64,000 bases of DNA from Arthonia radiata (GCA_002989075.1 PSQN01000014.1:124001-188000), one strand, 5' to 3'. Positions 10,630 through 23,000 are shown, counted from the stretch's first letter. Notes: generated from the sequence alone by a model not told the origin. A program made the numbers and translations.

Positions 10630-11105
10630 TCACCTCAAGTCTTCCATACCGCTTTGCGCCTCGTGCACGACGAAAGTGTCGCCCGTCGCAAACTCAATAC
10701 AACCCGGGCGCTTGTAAAAGTCGGCGTCGAGGTCGTTGCACCCTGACACTAAATCGCCCAATCGCGCCCCGGTGCACATGTTGATGTCGGCATCGAGAGC
10801 ACCAGCGTAGGCAGTCCAGCTGCCTGAGATGATGTAGTCGTCCTCCTCGTCGACGTCGGGGATCATAACGGAGTGTGCGGTGGGGTTGATGGCTTGTGCT
10901 TCGTTGGTGCCGCTCTTTTGGTTTGTGCTGAGCGGTGTTCTGCCGCCGATAGAGCTGTGTGAGTGCTATTAGACGCTGCAGAAAGGCATTGTTGAGAGGA
11001 CCCTTACCATATCCTGCCTCTGTATTGCGTGGCGGGACCTTGCTGTGCTAAAGCCAGTACGGCTGTGAATGTTACAACGACGATGAGATAACAATGCCAC
11101 ATCAT
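10630..11105 (-). CDS. Small secreted protein, family not recognised
   Basis: Two exons, 11105-11008 and 10954-10630, with a 53-bp GTAAGG...CACAG intron, give 140 residues. The N-terminus (MMWHCYLIVVVTFTAVLALA) is a signal peptide, so the protein should be secreted. The mature part has four cysteines and a central acidic stretch (PDVDEEDDYIISGSW), then NMCTGARLGDLVSGCNDLD and KRPGCIEF. I recognise no family; size and cysteines resemble fungal effector-like proteins. Exon 1 contains the whole signal peptide, so the gene would look like a leaderless fragment without splicing. It lies next to GH131 and the BYS1-like gene. Confidence 0.75.
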
Positions 11106-13040
11106 GGAGGTCCGATCGAAGCTGGATTCGAGCAAATAGGAAGATAGAAAGATAAGAAATCTCAGTCAATGAGCGTTTCGTCCAGCGAGTGAAAGTCAGT
11201 GAAGGCTGACATTCATGGCAGACCTTTTTAACAAAGTGACAGGCAAGCAAAGCGTCTTAGTGCTGCACATGAATCTTCACACGGGAGATCTGCTACGCGG
11301 AATTGTGAACAGGGATGCAGAAATGCTTCAAGAAGATTGGCGAACGGATCGCCCAAAAGCCCAAAGGGAGCGGCATACCCCAAGCGAGCCGATGTACTGT
11401 AAAACAGGCGATGGGGAGAGGGCCGCATGAGCGTGTAGCAGTGCGGACAGTGCGGGCAGTGGCGCGAGCCGGCTTGAAGGCATTATAGAGAAGCCGGCAA
11501 GCGGCTATTTCGACTCTTTGCGATCTTGTACGATACCGCTACAGCGGCTATTGGTGATATGAGCCAGGAAGAAGCTGGTGAAGGAGCATAGAAAAGCCAA
11601 CCTGGAGAAGTGATGTGTCGAACAAGTATCTCGGATGGAACTGTGTGGGTCGGCGAGATGGAGGACGTAAGACGACAGTCTCGTCGCAAGCAGTTGCCCT
11701 TCCGAACACGCTGACCAGAATTGACAAATGCAGCCTGTTGCAGGCCGTCTCTTTGGTCAGACAGATGAAACTCGCAAGGACGGAGACAACTCTCCGCGAG
11801 AGGGGTGGCGACGCTCGTAAGGCTGCTAGCTTGAAGCACGGACGCAACCTTCGACGACACCATTCTGGCCCTTATGTTCATTGCTGCTACATCCGAGCGT
11901 GCCAAGCAAGCAAAATAGTCGTGGCTACCCGTGGTACTTACCCGGTGTGTAGTGCGGATATTCGAACTGAAGTCCGCTGAGCCTATTAGAAAAGGGTTAT
12001 CCTGCCAACGACGGTCCAGCAATACCGACGATAATGCTGGAGCACCTGTTCCCCCCCCCACCTCAAGTGGTGGCGCCGCCGCAGACGCTGACTTGAAGAG
12101 CTACAGCTTGCGACGAAAGCGAATGCACAGTTTGAATTCTTTATCCCTGTCCTAGCGTGGACGTTTTATTGGGCCTGCTTTCCACGGCACAACCATGCAG
12201 GCGCAACGCTCAAGCACTTCAATCTTCCGGATACTTACAAGAGATAGAAGGGGTGGCATGGTGCCAAAAGCCACCAAAGATCTCAACAAATTGTATTCAA
12301 GAGCAAGAGAGAATGGATAGGATACGAAAGACGCCCTTACCGTATACATTGTCGAGTCACTACATCGCACGGGTGGCTTTTGCAAAGTTCCTGTTCAATG
12401 CACTATTGTCTCTCGATCCCAAAGCCTTTGGAAGCATCTGCTCTTTAAGAGCAAAACATGGATATGTATCGCAAGAATGATGCTACGTAGGTCTCGCTTA
12501 AGGTATTCAGTCCTGCATTGGTCTACTGGTATGTGTCGACACATACAACAAATATGAGGTCACGAGAGGCATTATATGAGTCTCTCCAGCCTCTCTAAGA
12601 AGATAACTAAATTCCGTGGAGACGATGTTCACCGTGGCGTTCTTCGAAGGAGTAGGAGGGCAGAGCTGGGATCACCTACACTGTTCAGATGTGGTCATCA
12701 CTTTCTCACTCTCTCAAAATTTACCAACTCAGCTCTCGCTCTCTGACTCATCTTATAGCAGCGTTATCGCCAATTCCTTCGCGGCTCAATATGGTAGCTG
12801 GATGCGAAGGCAACGAGATCCTGGGCTCAACATTCTTTTCTAGAGCGTCTGCCAGAGTTGAGTTCGTTGTACCTGCTTCTAGCCCTGAATTGTGACTAAT
12901 AGTTGGTCTCTGCCCTTGACTACTCCTCTTCCTCTTTCTCCTCTCTCTTGGCCCAGTGAGTCGTCTGAATCGATAAGCCTTCCCGTACCGTCTTCTGCAT
13001 CGCGCCGGCCACAGTTGAAGACTTGTGGCAACCCAAGACA
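11106..13040. other. Intergenic region of about 1.9 kb
   Basis: A 192-codon minus frame (11483-12061) and overlapping plus frames are present, but none has a recognisable domain, and the minus frame is Ser/Arg-rich and opposed by another long frame. A short poly-C run lies near 12049-12060, and a perfect 16-bp palindrome at 12530-12545. A pyrimidine-rich stretch (about 12900-12950) lies before the next gene and may be its promoter. Confidence 0.4.
12530..12545. repeat. Perfect 16-bp palindrome
   Basis: TATGTGTCGACACATA is its own reverse complement. It lies about 500 bp upstream of the 13041 gene. It could be a dimeric factor site, or chance. Confidence 0.5.
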
Positions 13041-14237
13041 ATGGCACATATGACGACGGAATGGCAGGCCAACCATGTCGACTTCACACAAACTATGCTC
13101 GCTCTGTATTCAGCAAATGATCAAGACATTTTACAGAAGCTACTCGCTCCATCTTCAGCAAGTGATCACAACATCGAATTAGGCGATGAGAAGACTGAAT
13201 CGAGCGCCTCGAAGCGCAAGCGTAGCATCGTCGACATGGATGCAGATCTACCAAACTCAAAGAAGGTGCCCACCTTCGACCTTGTTGGAGACGATAATTC
13301 GCATGTAGAGCAAGATTCTGCACGGTACAAGCCCTACCATCACGCTGGCTTGGGCACGCTGGACTTCGACAATATTCCCAACCCGTTCTTAGCGTTCAAG
13401 CTCACAGCTCCCGGCAAAGGCGAGCTTCGTCCTCCAGAGGCCGTCGCCTATCTTCGACGTATACTCAGTCAGCAACTTCCCTCCTCCGACCATACCCCAG
13501 AGTTCTTTCGGCCTGGACTGCCGCCCGCTACTGTCGGTTCCCACGCTGGCAGGAAGCGTAAGCATCGCGGCAAGACCGTCATCTTCTGGCACATGGGCGG
13601 GCGTGAGAAAGAGTACGAGTACCACATCGTTCCGCCTCAGGCTCGAGGCTTGCCAGTGCATGAAGAATGGCGCACAGACATCGAAAAGAAGTGGGTAGAG
13701 GAATTACTGGGAGAAGTCATCGACCACATCCACGGCAGCCTCAAGAACTTAATGAGCGTCGTTGGTGCAGAGAAGCTGGCATCGATCTCTGATGACGATC
13801 GCCACAAGCTCTTCGAGCATCTATTCGAGCATGACCCTCATGCGGTAACAATCTGCACGTTCCACGCGTTTGACGGTCCTGTTGATTTCGATACTCCATT
13901 CGGCCCGCCGTCAGCCGACAAGCGGATCTCCATCTTTCGCGAGTACATCAAGCGCATCTTTATTCACTGCGTCGACATTGTCTATGCCGAGCACACCTGT
14001 CTACCCAAACAGCCGCGGAAGAGGACCCGATGCTACGCCGCCATCAGAAGGTTGAGTGACCACGAAGACATTACCAAACTTGAGAAGGGAGGATTCGAGA
14101 ACTGCCCGCTGCCTCCAGGTTATTGTGGCTCCGGGAACAACTTGCGTCTGACTAGGATCGATGACCTCTATGCCTTCGGCGGGCCAACAGCGGAGGTACC
14201 CGCCCTGCCCGACCTGGACTTTGACGAAGACAATTAG
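13041..14237 (+). CDS. Hypothetical protein with basic NLS-like motif
   Basis: A single exon of 398 residues that I do not recognise. The N-terminal ~100 residues are polar and include SKRKRSIVDMD and a second basic motif GRKRKHRGK, both fitting nuclear import. The middle is compact and aromatic (KTVIFWHMGGREKEYEYH; EEWRTDIEKKWVEELLGEVIDHIHGSL). A Cys/Arg-rich part follows (HCVDIVYAEHTCLPKQPRKRTRCYAAI) and an acidic C-terminus LDFDEDN. Even amino-acid use and a long ATG-started frame argue that it is real. The ATG at 13041 is the first in frame, with a second at 13050. No catalytic motif is visible. Confidence 0.75.
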   Translation: MAHMTTEWQANHVDFTQTMLALYSANDQDILQKLLAPSSASDHNIELGDEKTESSASKRKRSIVDMDADLPNSKKVPTFDLVGDDNSHVEQDSARYKPYHHAGLGTLDFDNIPNPFLAFKLTAPGKGELRPPEAVAYLRRILSQQLPSSDHTPEFFRPGLPPATVGSHAGRKRKHRGKTVIFWHMGGREKEYEYHIVPPQARGLPVHEEWRTDIEKKWVEELLGEVIDHIHGSLKNLMSVVGAEKLASISDDDRHKLFEHLFEHDPHAVTICTFHAFDGPVDFDTPFGPPSADKRISIFREYIKRIFIHCVDIVYAEHTCLPKQPRKRTRCYAAIRRLSDHEDITKLEKGGFENCPLPPGYCGSGNNLRLTRIDDLYAFGGPTAEVPALPDLDFDEDN

Positions 14238-14495
14238 TAGTTCGAAGAGGCTCGGTCACGACTCACTCCGTCTTGTCGGCATTCCGATTAGTTCTGAGCT
14301 TGGATGGAGGCAGAATGAGTCTCTACGCCAAAAGGTGTGTTGACTCCAGGAAATGGAACGTATGCTTGGCACAACACCCTTTGGCCTGTCGAGTCTGTCG
14401 TTCATGCGTATCAGCGTTATGAACGTAATTACGTAACGACGGTACGATCTAATGGTACATGATCTGCCCCACAATATTTCCCGCATAGTGGCTCC

Positions 14496-16204
14496 TCACG
14501 TGTGCTGTGTGTTGGGATTCGCCAGTGACTCGGCCAACGCCAGATCCTGATGAGGGTGCTTCGGCAGACTCTGCTCTTCCCTCGCCATCTCCAGATCCTC
14601 CTTCGCAAAGTGAGCCCGAAGCTCGCCAGACTCGTTGGTTGTCGGCGACATATCCGGCGACGCAGTAGGTGATACACCCCATGCACTGATCTTGCGCGCC
14701 AGACTCTTTCCCGCGGTCTCATCAGCTAACCCAGGCCATCCTTGACCACGCTCAGCTGACATCTCCATACGCGCGTCTCTGGCGTATTCGTTGTTCGACT
14801 GCAGGGGACCCCAGCCGGAGACCTTCTTCCTCATCCTGAAACGGAAACCAGACCTGGCCTCTGAATGGCCCGCCGAGGAGCCCCCATCGCCGCCACCGCC
14901 GCCGCTGCCACTGCTGAACATGTGCTTGAACCTTCCACCCAAGAGATCGAGCATCGAACTTTTGCTTGTCGCCCCTTCGCTCGACGGGTCCGCGTAAGGT
15001 ACCTGGAACATCCGCTGCGGGCGCGTGACACGTCCGTCTGAAAGAGAAGCTTGACGGTACCAGAAGATGTCACGGAGATTGACGCGGTGCCGGAACCGGC
15101 GGAAGTCTTGGTCGGGTGTCTGGCGCTCGCTGGTCGGGTAGAAGGTTCCCACGCGTCGACGATAAGCCCAGAACTGTCGAATGGCAGGCCCGCTGGCGAA
15201 TATGATGCCGCATTTTTCTTCGACCATGCTGAACGTGCTTGCTGGTATGGCGCGCCCTGGTATGTGGTCAGTCATCGACATAAAGCTCCAGTGCGCGTGT
15301 CAGCACCAGTACTCACATCCGCCATCCGCCTCCCAGGTTGAGCTGTTCATTGTAGCCACACGACCGATGCTCAATCCAGCCGTGGCTATGCCGAGCCCGA
15401 AGATGATGTCAAGCGACAGCTTCGTCGACCACTTCATCTGGACCCTCCAAAGCAGAAACTGCGGTATCAGAGCAACAACAACGTCGATGACGCACGCAAG
15501 GGCTAATAACAGTCAGCACGTTGCGCGAAAAGCGAACCTTTCCTGCCGAAGTCTGCTCACCTCCGTTGACCTGCTGCGTAATAGCGAGAGTCTGCTTTGA
15601 AAAGCATTTTGCGTTCGATGTTGTATCCCAATTGGCCGGGAACGGCATGCAGCTGAGCCCGTAGCTGACTGTAGCGACTATTGTGATAGCGAAGTTCAGA
15701 AGGAATGTTGCGAGGATGATTCGCGTCTGCCACTTCTTGTTCGGCGGCAGCAACCGAAGGACGAAGAGCATGACTGATACTCGGAGGAAGAAGAACGAGA
15801 TAAACACGATGACCCAAATGATGTACGACCTTTTCGCGCGATTAGCTTGTCGTCTGCGTTGATATTTGTCGTGGTCGAAGCCTGCTCACCATTTCGTCAC
15901 TTGCGAGATTTGGTGGGCGTCCAAAAGCGACTCATGCTTCCCAAGACCATACTCCACGCCTACAGTGTCCATGACCATTCCGATAAGGGTTAGGCACTGA
16001 ATACATGGTCAGCCCAGAGGCACACAGACTCTGAAGGACAGTACTTGCTGTCGTGATGAGGATTGCAAAGTCGTCCGAGCCTATAGACCGAGTGAGGTAG
16101 GTCCGCGAATAGATCCTGACCGAGACTGCGACGAGAGCTACGAGTGTCAACACCCAGCCGATGATTATGTATGGGATGCCACGATTATGCGAGTGTTCGT
16201 CCAT
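14496..16204 (-). CDS. Fungal rhodopsin-like (Pth11-related) integral membrane protein
   Basis: Five exons, 16204-16040, 15996-15890, 15829-15561, 15502-15317 and 15256-14496, give 495 residues with all phases consistent. About seven hydrophobic helices fill the first ~290 residues (IPYIIIGWVLTLVALVAVSV; SYIIWVIVFISFFFLRV; RIILATFLLNFAITIVATV; ACVIDVVVALIPQFLLW). Family marks are SDDFAILI after helix 1-2, CFSKQTLAITQQVNGALACVIDVVVALIP, and W-x-x-x-E-x-x-x-x-I near GCGIIFASGPAIRQFW-type sequence. This is the fungal 'rhodopsin domain' family (Pth11-like, no retinal lysine expected). The 200-residue tail is cytosolic, Gly/Ser-rich and basic. Intron 1 uses a weak GTCCTT donor; GTACTG five bases upstream would break the frame. 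Confidence 0.85.
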
Positions 16205-17621
16205 TTTTCTCTAATGTGGACAGCATATGTTACCAGCAGTACAATTACCATCACAAGGTACAGCAAGCAAGACATATAGACATGAAATCATGCGCGTCTG
16301 CATTGGGGCTGCGAACCCATGAATCGATATCGATCAACTTCCCGTGCCTGCTCATCAATCATATGCAACCAAGAACGTCTATGGAAGACTCGACAGGAAA
16401 GAGAGAGCCTTTGCTCCATGTCGTTGGTCTCGTTTATAGGCGTAATGCAGGTGCTCGCTTGTAGGTGGGGTAGAAGGTAGAATGACGACTCAGTTGATAG
16501 CTTTAGCGAAAAGCTGGATGAAGATCTGAAGGCGAGCAAGGCCTCGCTGTGGCGAACTACGGCGCTCCTTTACATGAAAGCTCAAGTCGAGTCTTGACTG
16601 CATGCCAGCATATGACATCTGCCTCAAGCGCTACGATTCAACGAACGAAGAGATCATCAACTTAGAAAATGGGCGTGAAATGAAGTTGGACGAAGGCGAA
16701 ATGACGGGACAGGCGTTTTGACATTCGTCGCGCTAAGCCATTCACAGAACCACCCACCGGATGCAGGCAACGCATTGGGAAGCTCGAAAGCAACAATGCC
16801 AGTCTATGTCAGTCAAGCGAGGCATCTTCTTCCGCGATGTCGGGAACACCGGGCGGCAACCATGTGATCATCCCCCGGCGGTCCTAGCATGAACAATTAC
16901 GGGCACTGAAGTCTTTGTGGGCACAGCTTCCGTGCTCCTTGTAGACGGAGATGCGGTTCCAGCAATTTTACCTCGCATTGCAAGCCAACATGTCATTACA
17001 CATTTGATCCGCGGCTGGTCGGCATCCATTGGCATTAGGTGTTAATCAATCAATTGATTCCAGAGGTCCGCGCACGACTCCTTGAAATCCGCCACACTCT
17101 TCGTCAAGTCGCACCGCATTAGCCTCTATGTCACTGAGCGTTATGCGTTTCTGAGCGAGCTTGCAGAAAGCAATTGTTTCAAAATTGGCGCTAGACAGGT
17201 CGAGATGCTTGCTGAAGGAGTGATTTCGATCGGGCTCAGAAATACGCGCCATCGACCAGCTTTGGGTTTTCCATGATTTCTTACAGCAGTCCCTGCGCAG
17301 TTGCGACGTTCGGTCTCTCCCTCAAAGCAGCCCGTGGAGCAAGCCATGAAGGTAGACTTGAAGAAGGTCGTGGTGAAGACAAGAGGTTGATTATCACCTG
17401 ATCGTGCTAGGGCAAGCGGACCGTTCACGCTACCACTTCCGGCCCGTAGCTTTCCAGATCTCATCATGACGCCGCTTCGTTCACAAACCACCGTGCCACC
17501 TTGCGCGTTTCATCTGTTCTGTATCTCCCATTCACAAGGAAGCCGTAATAGTCCCATTGCCCACTCAATCGTCTCTTCCCGTGCCCCATCTACTCATATT
17601 CCTTGTTGATCATCCGCGAAC
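16205..17621. other. Divergent intergenic region of about 1.4 kb
   Basis: This spacer separates the membrane-protein start (minus) from the 17622 gene (plus). Only short open frames on either strand are present. A pyrimidine-rich stretch precedes the plus-strand start (about 17500-17620). Nothing else is visible. Confidence 0.4.
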
Positions 17622-18320
17622 ATGTCCTCCCATGCTCCGCCTAGCTCATCCGAGCCCGTTCCAGATCCCCAGAAGCTCACCCAAAACCCAGACCCATCGC
17701 AGAACTCCAAAGCCGGCGTCGACTACACTCCCCACGCATCCGAGTCCATCGCGCTCCCCTCCGACCGCCAGCATATCGTCAACTCAATCACGAACCTGTA
17801 CAGCGGCAGCGCGAGCGAAGACGACATGCGCGTCTACGCGCAGAACGCCGTGTACGACGACCCGTGGAGCTTCTGCAATGATCGGTATCAGATCGCTGGA
17901 CAGTGGTATGGTGAGTTGCACCACATATTCCCCGACACCGAGAATGCTAGCTAACCCAGTTTCAGGCATCCCAAAGCTTTTCAACTCCAAGACTCTCGCC
18001 ACCCAAGTCGTGGCCAATGACCCCACACGCATAACCTTCAAGCTACGGCAAGAATACAATCCGCGGGGCGCGCAGTTTGCAGGAAAGGCGGTCGATTCGC
18101 TTGTGACGCTCAGTCTGAACGACCAGGGAAAGGTGACGTACCACAAGGACATGTGGAATGAGAAAGAGTAAGTTATGAAGACTGTGTTCTGGGTGGACTC
18201 GTGCTGACGAAGACGAACAGCTACAGCCACGAAGGTCTCGGCAAGCTGATGAAGACGCTCAACGGCGAGCAGCTGACGAAGGTGACGCGACCGCCGGAGA
18301 GCTTGAAGCAGGGACCGTGA
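17622..18320 (+). CDS. NTF2/SnoaL-like small hypothetical protein
   Basis: Three exons, 17622-17910, 17966-18167 and 18221-18320, with 55- and 53-bp introns (GTGAGT...TTCAG and GTAAGT...ACAG), give 196 residues. The first ~45 residues are Pro/Ser-rich and probably disordered. The rest runs HIVNSITNLYSGSASEDDMRVYAQNAVYDDP, WSFCNDRYQIAGQWYGIPKLF, then beta-rich ITFKLRQEYNPRG and SLVTLSLNDQGKVTYHKDMWNE. This helix-then-curved-sheet pattern resembles NTF2-like/SnoaL proteins, which bind small molecules or dimerise. The assignment is by pattern only. The conserved phases across both introns make the gene itself firm. Confidence 0.8.
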
Positions 18321-19007
18321 AGATGCTGTGGGGCTGCTGAAACCAACTGAAACCGCACTGCACTCGCTGAGGACGATCCGCGTTCATCAGAGGATACTCC
18401 AGGCACGCAACAGCACGCACCAATAAAATGCTCTGATCCTGCCCAGCAATCCCTGGTTATCTGGAAGGCGCTCGACATGGCTCCTCTTCAGCAACACAAC
18501 CAACGGGGCAGTCGATGGGGCCCAGGGAGAGAGCAAACATCATGGCGAGGGCTGCGAGGTCAGCTCTACAAGTAAAGCGCCTGCATATTGCGCTTGACCC
18601 AGTGACGGCTCCCGCGCTCTGGCGTCTCAATATAGTTGCTTCCACTAGTTCTTGACATCCGTCGAGCATCTGCAACAGCACCCAACGTCTTATCTGATTG
18701 CCTGCTGCCAGTCTGAAAGCAACAATCGCCCAGCATGTCGCACACGCGAAACTTGATCTTCTCAACAAACAGGCGAAGATCCTGTGTACCAGCACCCCAG
18801 TTCGGCCAGGAGGCGACTGATAGGCTTGGCACGGTTATATCTGCACGAAAACCTAATAGCCTGGGACCGGCGACTGGGTACGTCTCCGCGGCTGTGCAAA
18901 TGGAAGAATCTTCTCATCTTCTCATTGTCGGCGTCACGAGCCGTGATTGCTAGGCTCTCGCCTTACACGATCACTCCTCTTACAGACCCCAGGTCCTCCT
19001 CTCACTC
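18321..19007. other. Convergent intergenic region holding one copy of a dispersed repeat
   Basis: Apart from the repeat copy at about 18685-18790, only short chance frames are visible. Confidence 0.45.
18685..18790. repeat. Dispersed repeat, copy A
   Basis: The stretch beginning CTTATCTGATTGCCTGCTGC is found again at 37597, in the same orientation. The first ~50 bp match with a few substitutions. After a gap there is a second matching block (CAACAA...GAAGATCCTGT here against CAACAATATGCAAAGATCCTGT there). Neither copy lies in a coding frame. It may be a remnant of a small non-autonomous element, but I see no terminal repeats. Confidence 0.6.
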
Positions 19008-19478
19008 TCAGATCACAGAACCATCAACCACCCTATCCCCTTCTACGCGCACACCCTTCGCAATCAAATCATCCGCAACAGCCACGAGTCTATTCATCTT
19101 CCACACCAACTCCTTCTCCTTCTCCTTCTTTCCCGCCAGCTCCATCTCCTTGATCTGCTGAAGCAAAGGTAACGCCATCTCCTTCACGATGTTCGCCAAC
19201 TCAAGCTGGACATCAGTAGGCCCTCTTCGATAGAGCTCCTTCTTCTCCTCGTAGCACCAGCCCTCTTGCTCTACATACCAGTCGTACAGCTTTGTCGGAA
19301 CTGTGGACGTCCCGGCTTGACGGCGGTTGATGTCGGCGCGGTAGGCGTCGATGGGGCTGATGGCGGATGGGGTTTGCTTGTGCAGCTCCGCGAGGATGTG
19401 GGTTAAGTAGTTGATTATCTCGTGAATGATGGCTGTGGGGTGAGGAGGAGGCGTGGATGCTGAGCTGGGAGGTGGCAT
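19008..19478 (-). CDS. Hypothetical 156-residue helical protein
   Basis: A single exon starting at MPPPSSAST (ATG at 19478; the open frame extends further only through a TTG). After a Pro/Ser-rich start, the sequence is mostly helical and charged: IIHEIINYLTHILAELHKQT, PIDAYRADINRRQ, TKLYDWYVEQEGWCYEEKKELY, then an amphipathic stretch LANIVKEMALPLLQQIKEME with a Lys/Glu-rich coil and LVAVADDLIAKG. I recognise no family. Its regular heptad-like pattern, normal composition and lack of a comparable opposite frame support a real gene. It could be a small subunit of a complex, but that is inference. Confidence 0.6.
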   Translation of the reverse strand: MPPPSSASTPPPHPTAIIHEIINYLTHILAELHKQTPSAISPIDAYRADINRRQAGTSTVPTKLYDWYVEQEGWCYEEKKELYRRGPTDVQLELANIVKEMALPLLQQIKEMELAGKKEKEKELVWKMNRLVAVADDLIAKGVRVEGDRVVDGSVI

Positions 19479-20017
19479 GATTGATGCTGACCACAATGGT
19501 ATGAAATTTCAAGAGTGAGCGGATGACGGGGGCTTTTGATGGGCTGTGAAAGTGAAGCAAACCATTTGTTTCATTTGCCAAGAGCGCCAGTGGCTCAGAG
19601 ATCGAGACTGAAGTGAAGCGTTGTAGACCAGTGTCTTAGTCTACTCTTCAAGTGTGTCTCGTCTGGAAAGGTGCCTCGCTTCTCCATCTCCCTCATCTTC
19701 CAGCACTTAATCACGCAGGCTGCCTACTCGCTTGGCAGTTTAATAGCAGCACTTCCATACACTCATCGACAGCCCCTCAATCTCAACCCCCATGAGTTCC
19801 AGCAGCACATTTGCGAGCTCAGCCACGTGCGCCATCTTCGCCTGATGCTTGGTCTTCAGAGCGTCACTAGGCGGACTCTAGCGATTGGCGTGCGAAGCGT
19901 TTCATTTCGCTGCTGAACGTCATTATACTCCCAGAAAGGTCCACGCTTCTTGTGAAGACGGCCCGCTGTGCGTCTGCTCATAGATTGAAAGATGCTTTAT
20001 ATGTACACATACCGAGC
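19479..20017. other. Intergenic region between two minus-strand genes
   Basis: This spacer holds the promoter of the 19008-19478 gene and the 3' side of the large 20018-24253 gene. A plus frame at 19671-19916 has no ATG-supported coding character. Confidence 0.35.
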
Positions 20018-23000
20018 TCAGCCCGCCTTCTGTTTGACGGTAGTCCCTCCAAAAAGCGTCTCAGCCGACCCAATGCCGGTGGATAATATTACAAACATAG
20101 TGCTGGCGATTGCGAAGCCGCCCTGAACATCGTGCTTGCCTATCGTCCACGCGAGAGCAACGGCAATACTCACAAGTCCACATATGAACAGCACAGCGCA
20201 CACACGCTCCCGATCGACGTCTTCGATATATTGGATGCCCCATCCGTCGCAGTGCCCCTTGATCGGGCAAGCCTGCAGTTTCTCTCGAAGTTTCTTTGGC
20301 ACCCACTTGAAGAGCACCTGATCGGGCTCGGCTTGCTCAGGGTGCTCCATCAGATGAAGCATCAGCTCAGGCCCAATAGGCGGCGTCCAGCTCACTGGCT
20401 CGTACTCGTATTCTTCAATATGAGGCGGTGGGATACAGTCAAGCTTCTGCACCTGAGCAAGGCCGGACCGAAGCATGTCGAACTTGACGAAGCGCATATC
20501 GATCAAGGACTTCCAGGACAAAGCGCCCCGCACGGCACCACGAGCCGTCTTGTATTGTTGCGAAAGCGCTTCGAAGAACCCTCGATCGGACAGTATCCAG
20601 TCTGATGCAGGCTGGTGCACTCGCGAAGCTCGCTTCATGTGTGGTAAGACCAGAACGAGATGGCTGCTAAGGCTACCTGGTCTCCGAAACGGGGTTTGAG
20701 CTCCATTTGCTACAGTATTCGAGAGGTTATGTTGAGGTAGCGAGCTCTGGGAGTTGGAAGATGAATTGTACACGAAAGAGATCACGTAGTTGTAGAATAT
20801 TGAGATATGCGTAGTAGGAGGAGGAGCAATGTTCGCAGGCTCGTTATGTTGACGAACGCTGGGTGTGACCGGGCGCCGGCGCTCCATAGAACGTAGCGTG
20901 CGTCGAAGCTCGTCAAGACCGCCCTTTTGAAGCTCTGTGTAATCGTCTGCCACGTGTCGGCCGCAGGCGCAGTGGAACGATACTCGCTCTTTGCCCCCTT
21001 CGGACTGCCCCCTCATAACATCGTCTATGAAGTTGCGCGCGTGTGACAGGGCCAAAGTACGCCAACTGTGCGGCTTGAATGTAGGATTTGAGAACGGCTG
21101 GTGAGGCTCGGATGTCTGTGTCTTGGAAGTACTTGTGCAGGCAGTATCCCAGGATGAACGTGTTGAATCAATCTTCAGTCCACCGACGTCTTCTTGCGGA
21201 TGAGCGAGTCGGCAATGAAGCCGGAAGTTGTCAACTCGTAACCAGACTTTCTTCGACTGCCGACAGCCAGAAGAGGCACATACAAAGGAATGTGCGGAGA
21301 CTTGATGATACCTCATCTGGTGCTCCTCTAACTCAGATTTGTCAACATAGCCGTCGTCCCTACCGTTACAAGTCGAGAAGGTGCAGAGCCATCGCTGTTG
21401 AGGCACGCAATAGTGGATTGTGCCTTTTCCGAGCCGAATAATATCTGTCTCACAGCGTGCACACTCAACAAGTCTCGCGCATTGCTTTGACCGCACCGTA
21501 TCAACGAAAGCCTCCAGCCTATCGAGAAAGCTGTCAAAGGATTCTGTAAACATCACAAAGTTCTGCACTTGCTCGAAAGGCAGGTATCGTAGCTCCCCAT
21601 CATCGGTGTCGTTGGCTTCGCTGATCGTCTGGTAGTCATCTTCTGCCTCGACGACTACATCGTCTTCTCTGCGCTGATCACCAACATTTCCCGCTGCCAG
21701 ATCACTGGACCGCTTTTTGACGCCAAATGCATCTTTCGCAGGATGTTCAAAGAATTTGCCAGTGAGTCGCTCCGCAGCGAGACTAACGCGTGCCCTTAGA
21801 TAGGCAACAACCTGACTCTCGAGCGCGTCCGCAACATGACGACGAAGCTGATAAGACAAGAATGTGAGCAGCCTCCGCAGGTTGCGCTCGAACTGCGCAG
21901 CGTCCATGTCTTTCGAAGCGTTCTTGCATATGTGCGAGAAACGCTCATGCTTGGCAAATGCGTCCAGACATGCATCGAAGAGCTCTATTTGAGCGGCAGA
22001 AGCTGCTGAGGTTTGGCTTGATGTGATCGAATGTTTGGAGAAAATGCTCGCCAATGAACCAGTGTCAGAGAAAGCATCCATGTCATCTCGATCAGAGTCG
22101 TCTAGCTCTATCACAGGTGCAGTATAAGGGTGTGCAAACGGAGACTCTTGCATGGGGGCAACACCTGCAGCGTCAACTAACCCTCGATCCTGATAGTAAC
22201 CTTCGAAGTCCCACTGTGGGTCCCTGATAGCCCCTGAGTATCCGCTTTGATTCAGATGCACTGTATTCTTCTCTTTCGAACTCCGACCACCAAAGGAGTC
22301 ATCGTCTGTTCTGAGAGAAGGAACTTCCGGGAATGGATGATCAAAAGGATCGTTAGAAAGGTATTCAGTTACATCCACGCTCTTATCGGATTCCAGAAGT
22401 TCATTAGACTCGTTGGAATTGTCCCAGAAGTCAGTAAAAGGCGCCTCGAGGTTATCCACCCCTACCTGCTTTCCGCTTTGCTTGGCTCTAGCTCTGCTCT
22501 GCTCCGAATGTGGAAAGACGTTTGAGATCTCGCTGACGTGCAGAAGGCTAGGGACTTGCCTGGTTCTGTCTTTGAGCACTGCGTTGTTTTCTGTCGAGCT
22601 TGAATGTAGGTTAGGAGCAGGGACTTCCTCTTTGCTCCGCTGCGACGTTTTCTCAGCCGCATTAGTCTTCTCTGACGCTGTCTTACAAAACGGACAATAC
22701 CACGTCTCCCTCCCAGCTGGCGTTCTCTCCATGCCCACACACTCCAAATGGAACCATTCCACCGTACACGCCGCGCCATCGCACGCCACCATCCTCCCGT
22801 GATCGATATCCCGGCAGATACAGTAAATCGGCACGCCATTCTCGTTAAAGCCGCTGTCCTTGGGCGCTTCGAGGTTTTTTTTGTTGCCTTGGGTTGTGAT
22901 GGCGGCGAGGGGTTTGGACTTCTTGGCGGCTTTGAAAGATACGGTTGTAGATGACTCTACCAATTCGCGCTCACTAACAGGTGGGTCACCTGGTCGCTCA

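Noticed and set aside
11483-12061. 192-codon minus-strand frame
   Set aside because: Composition resembles random translation and a long opposite frame covers the same DNA; no domain or splice support.
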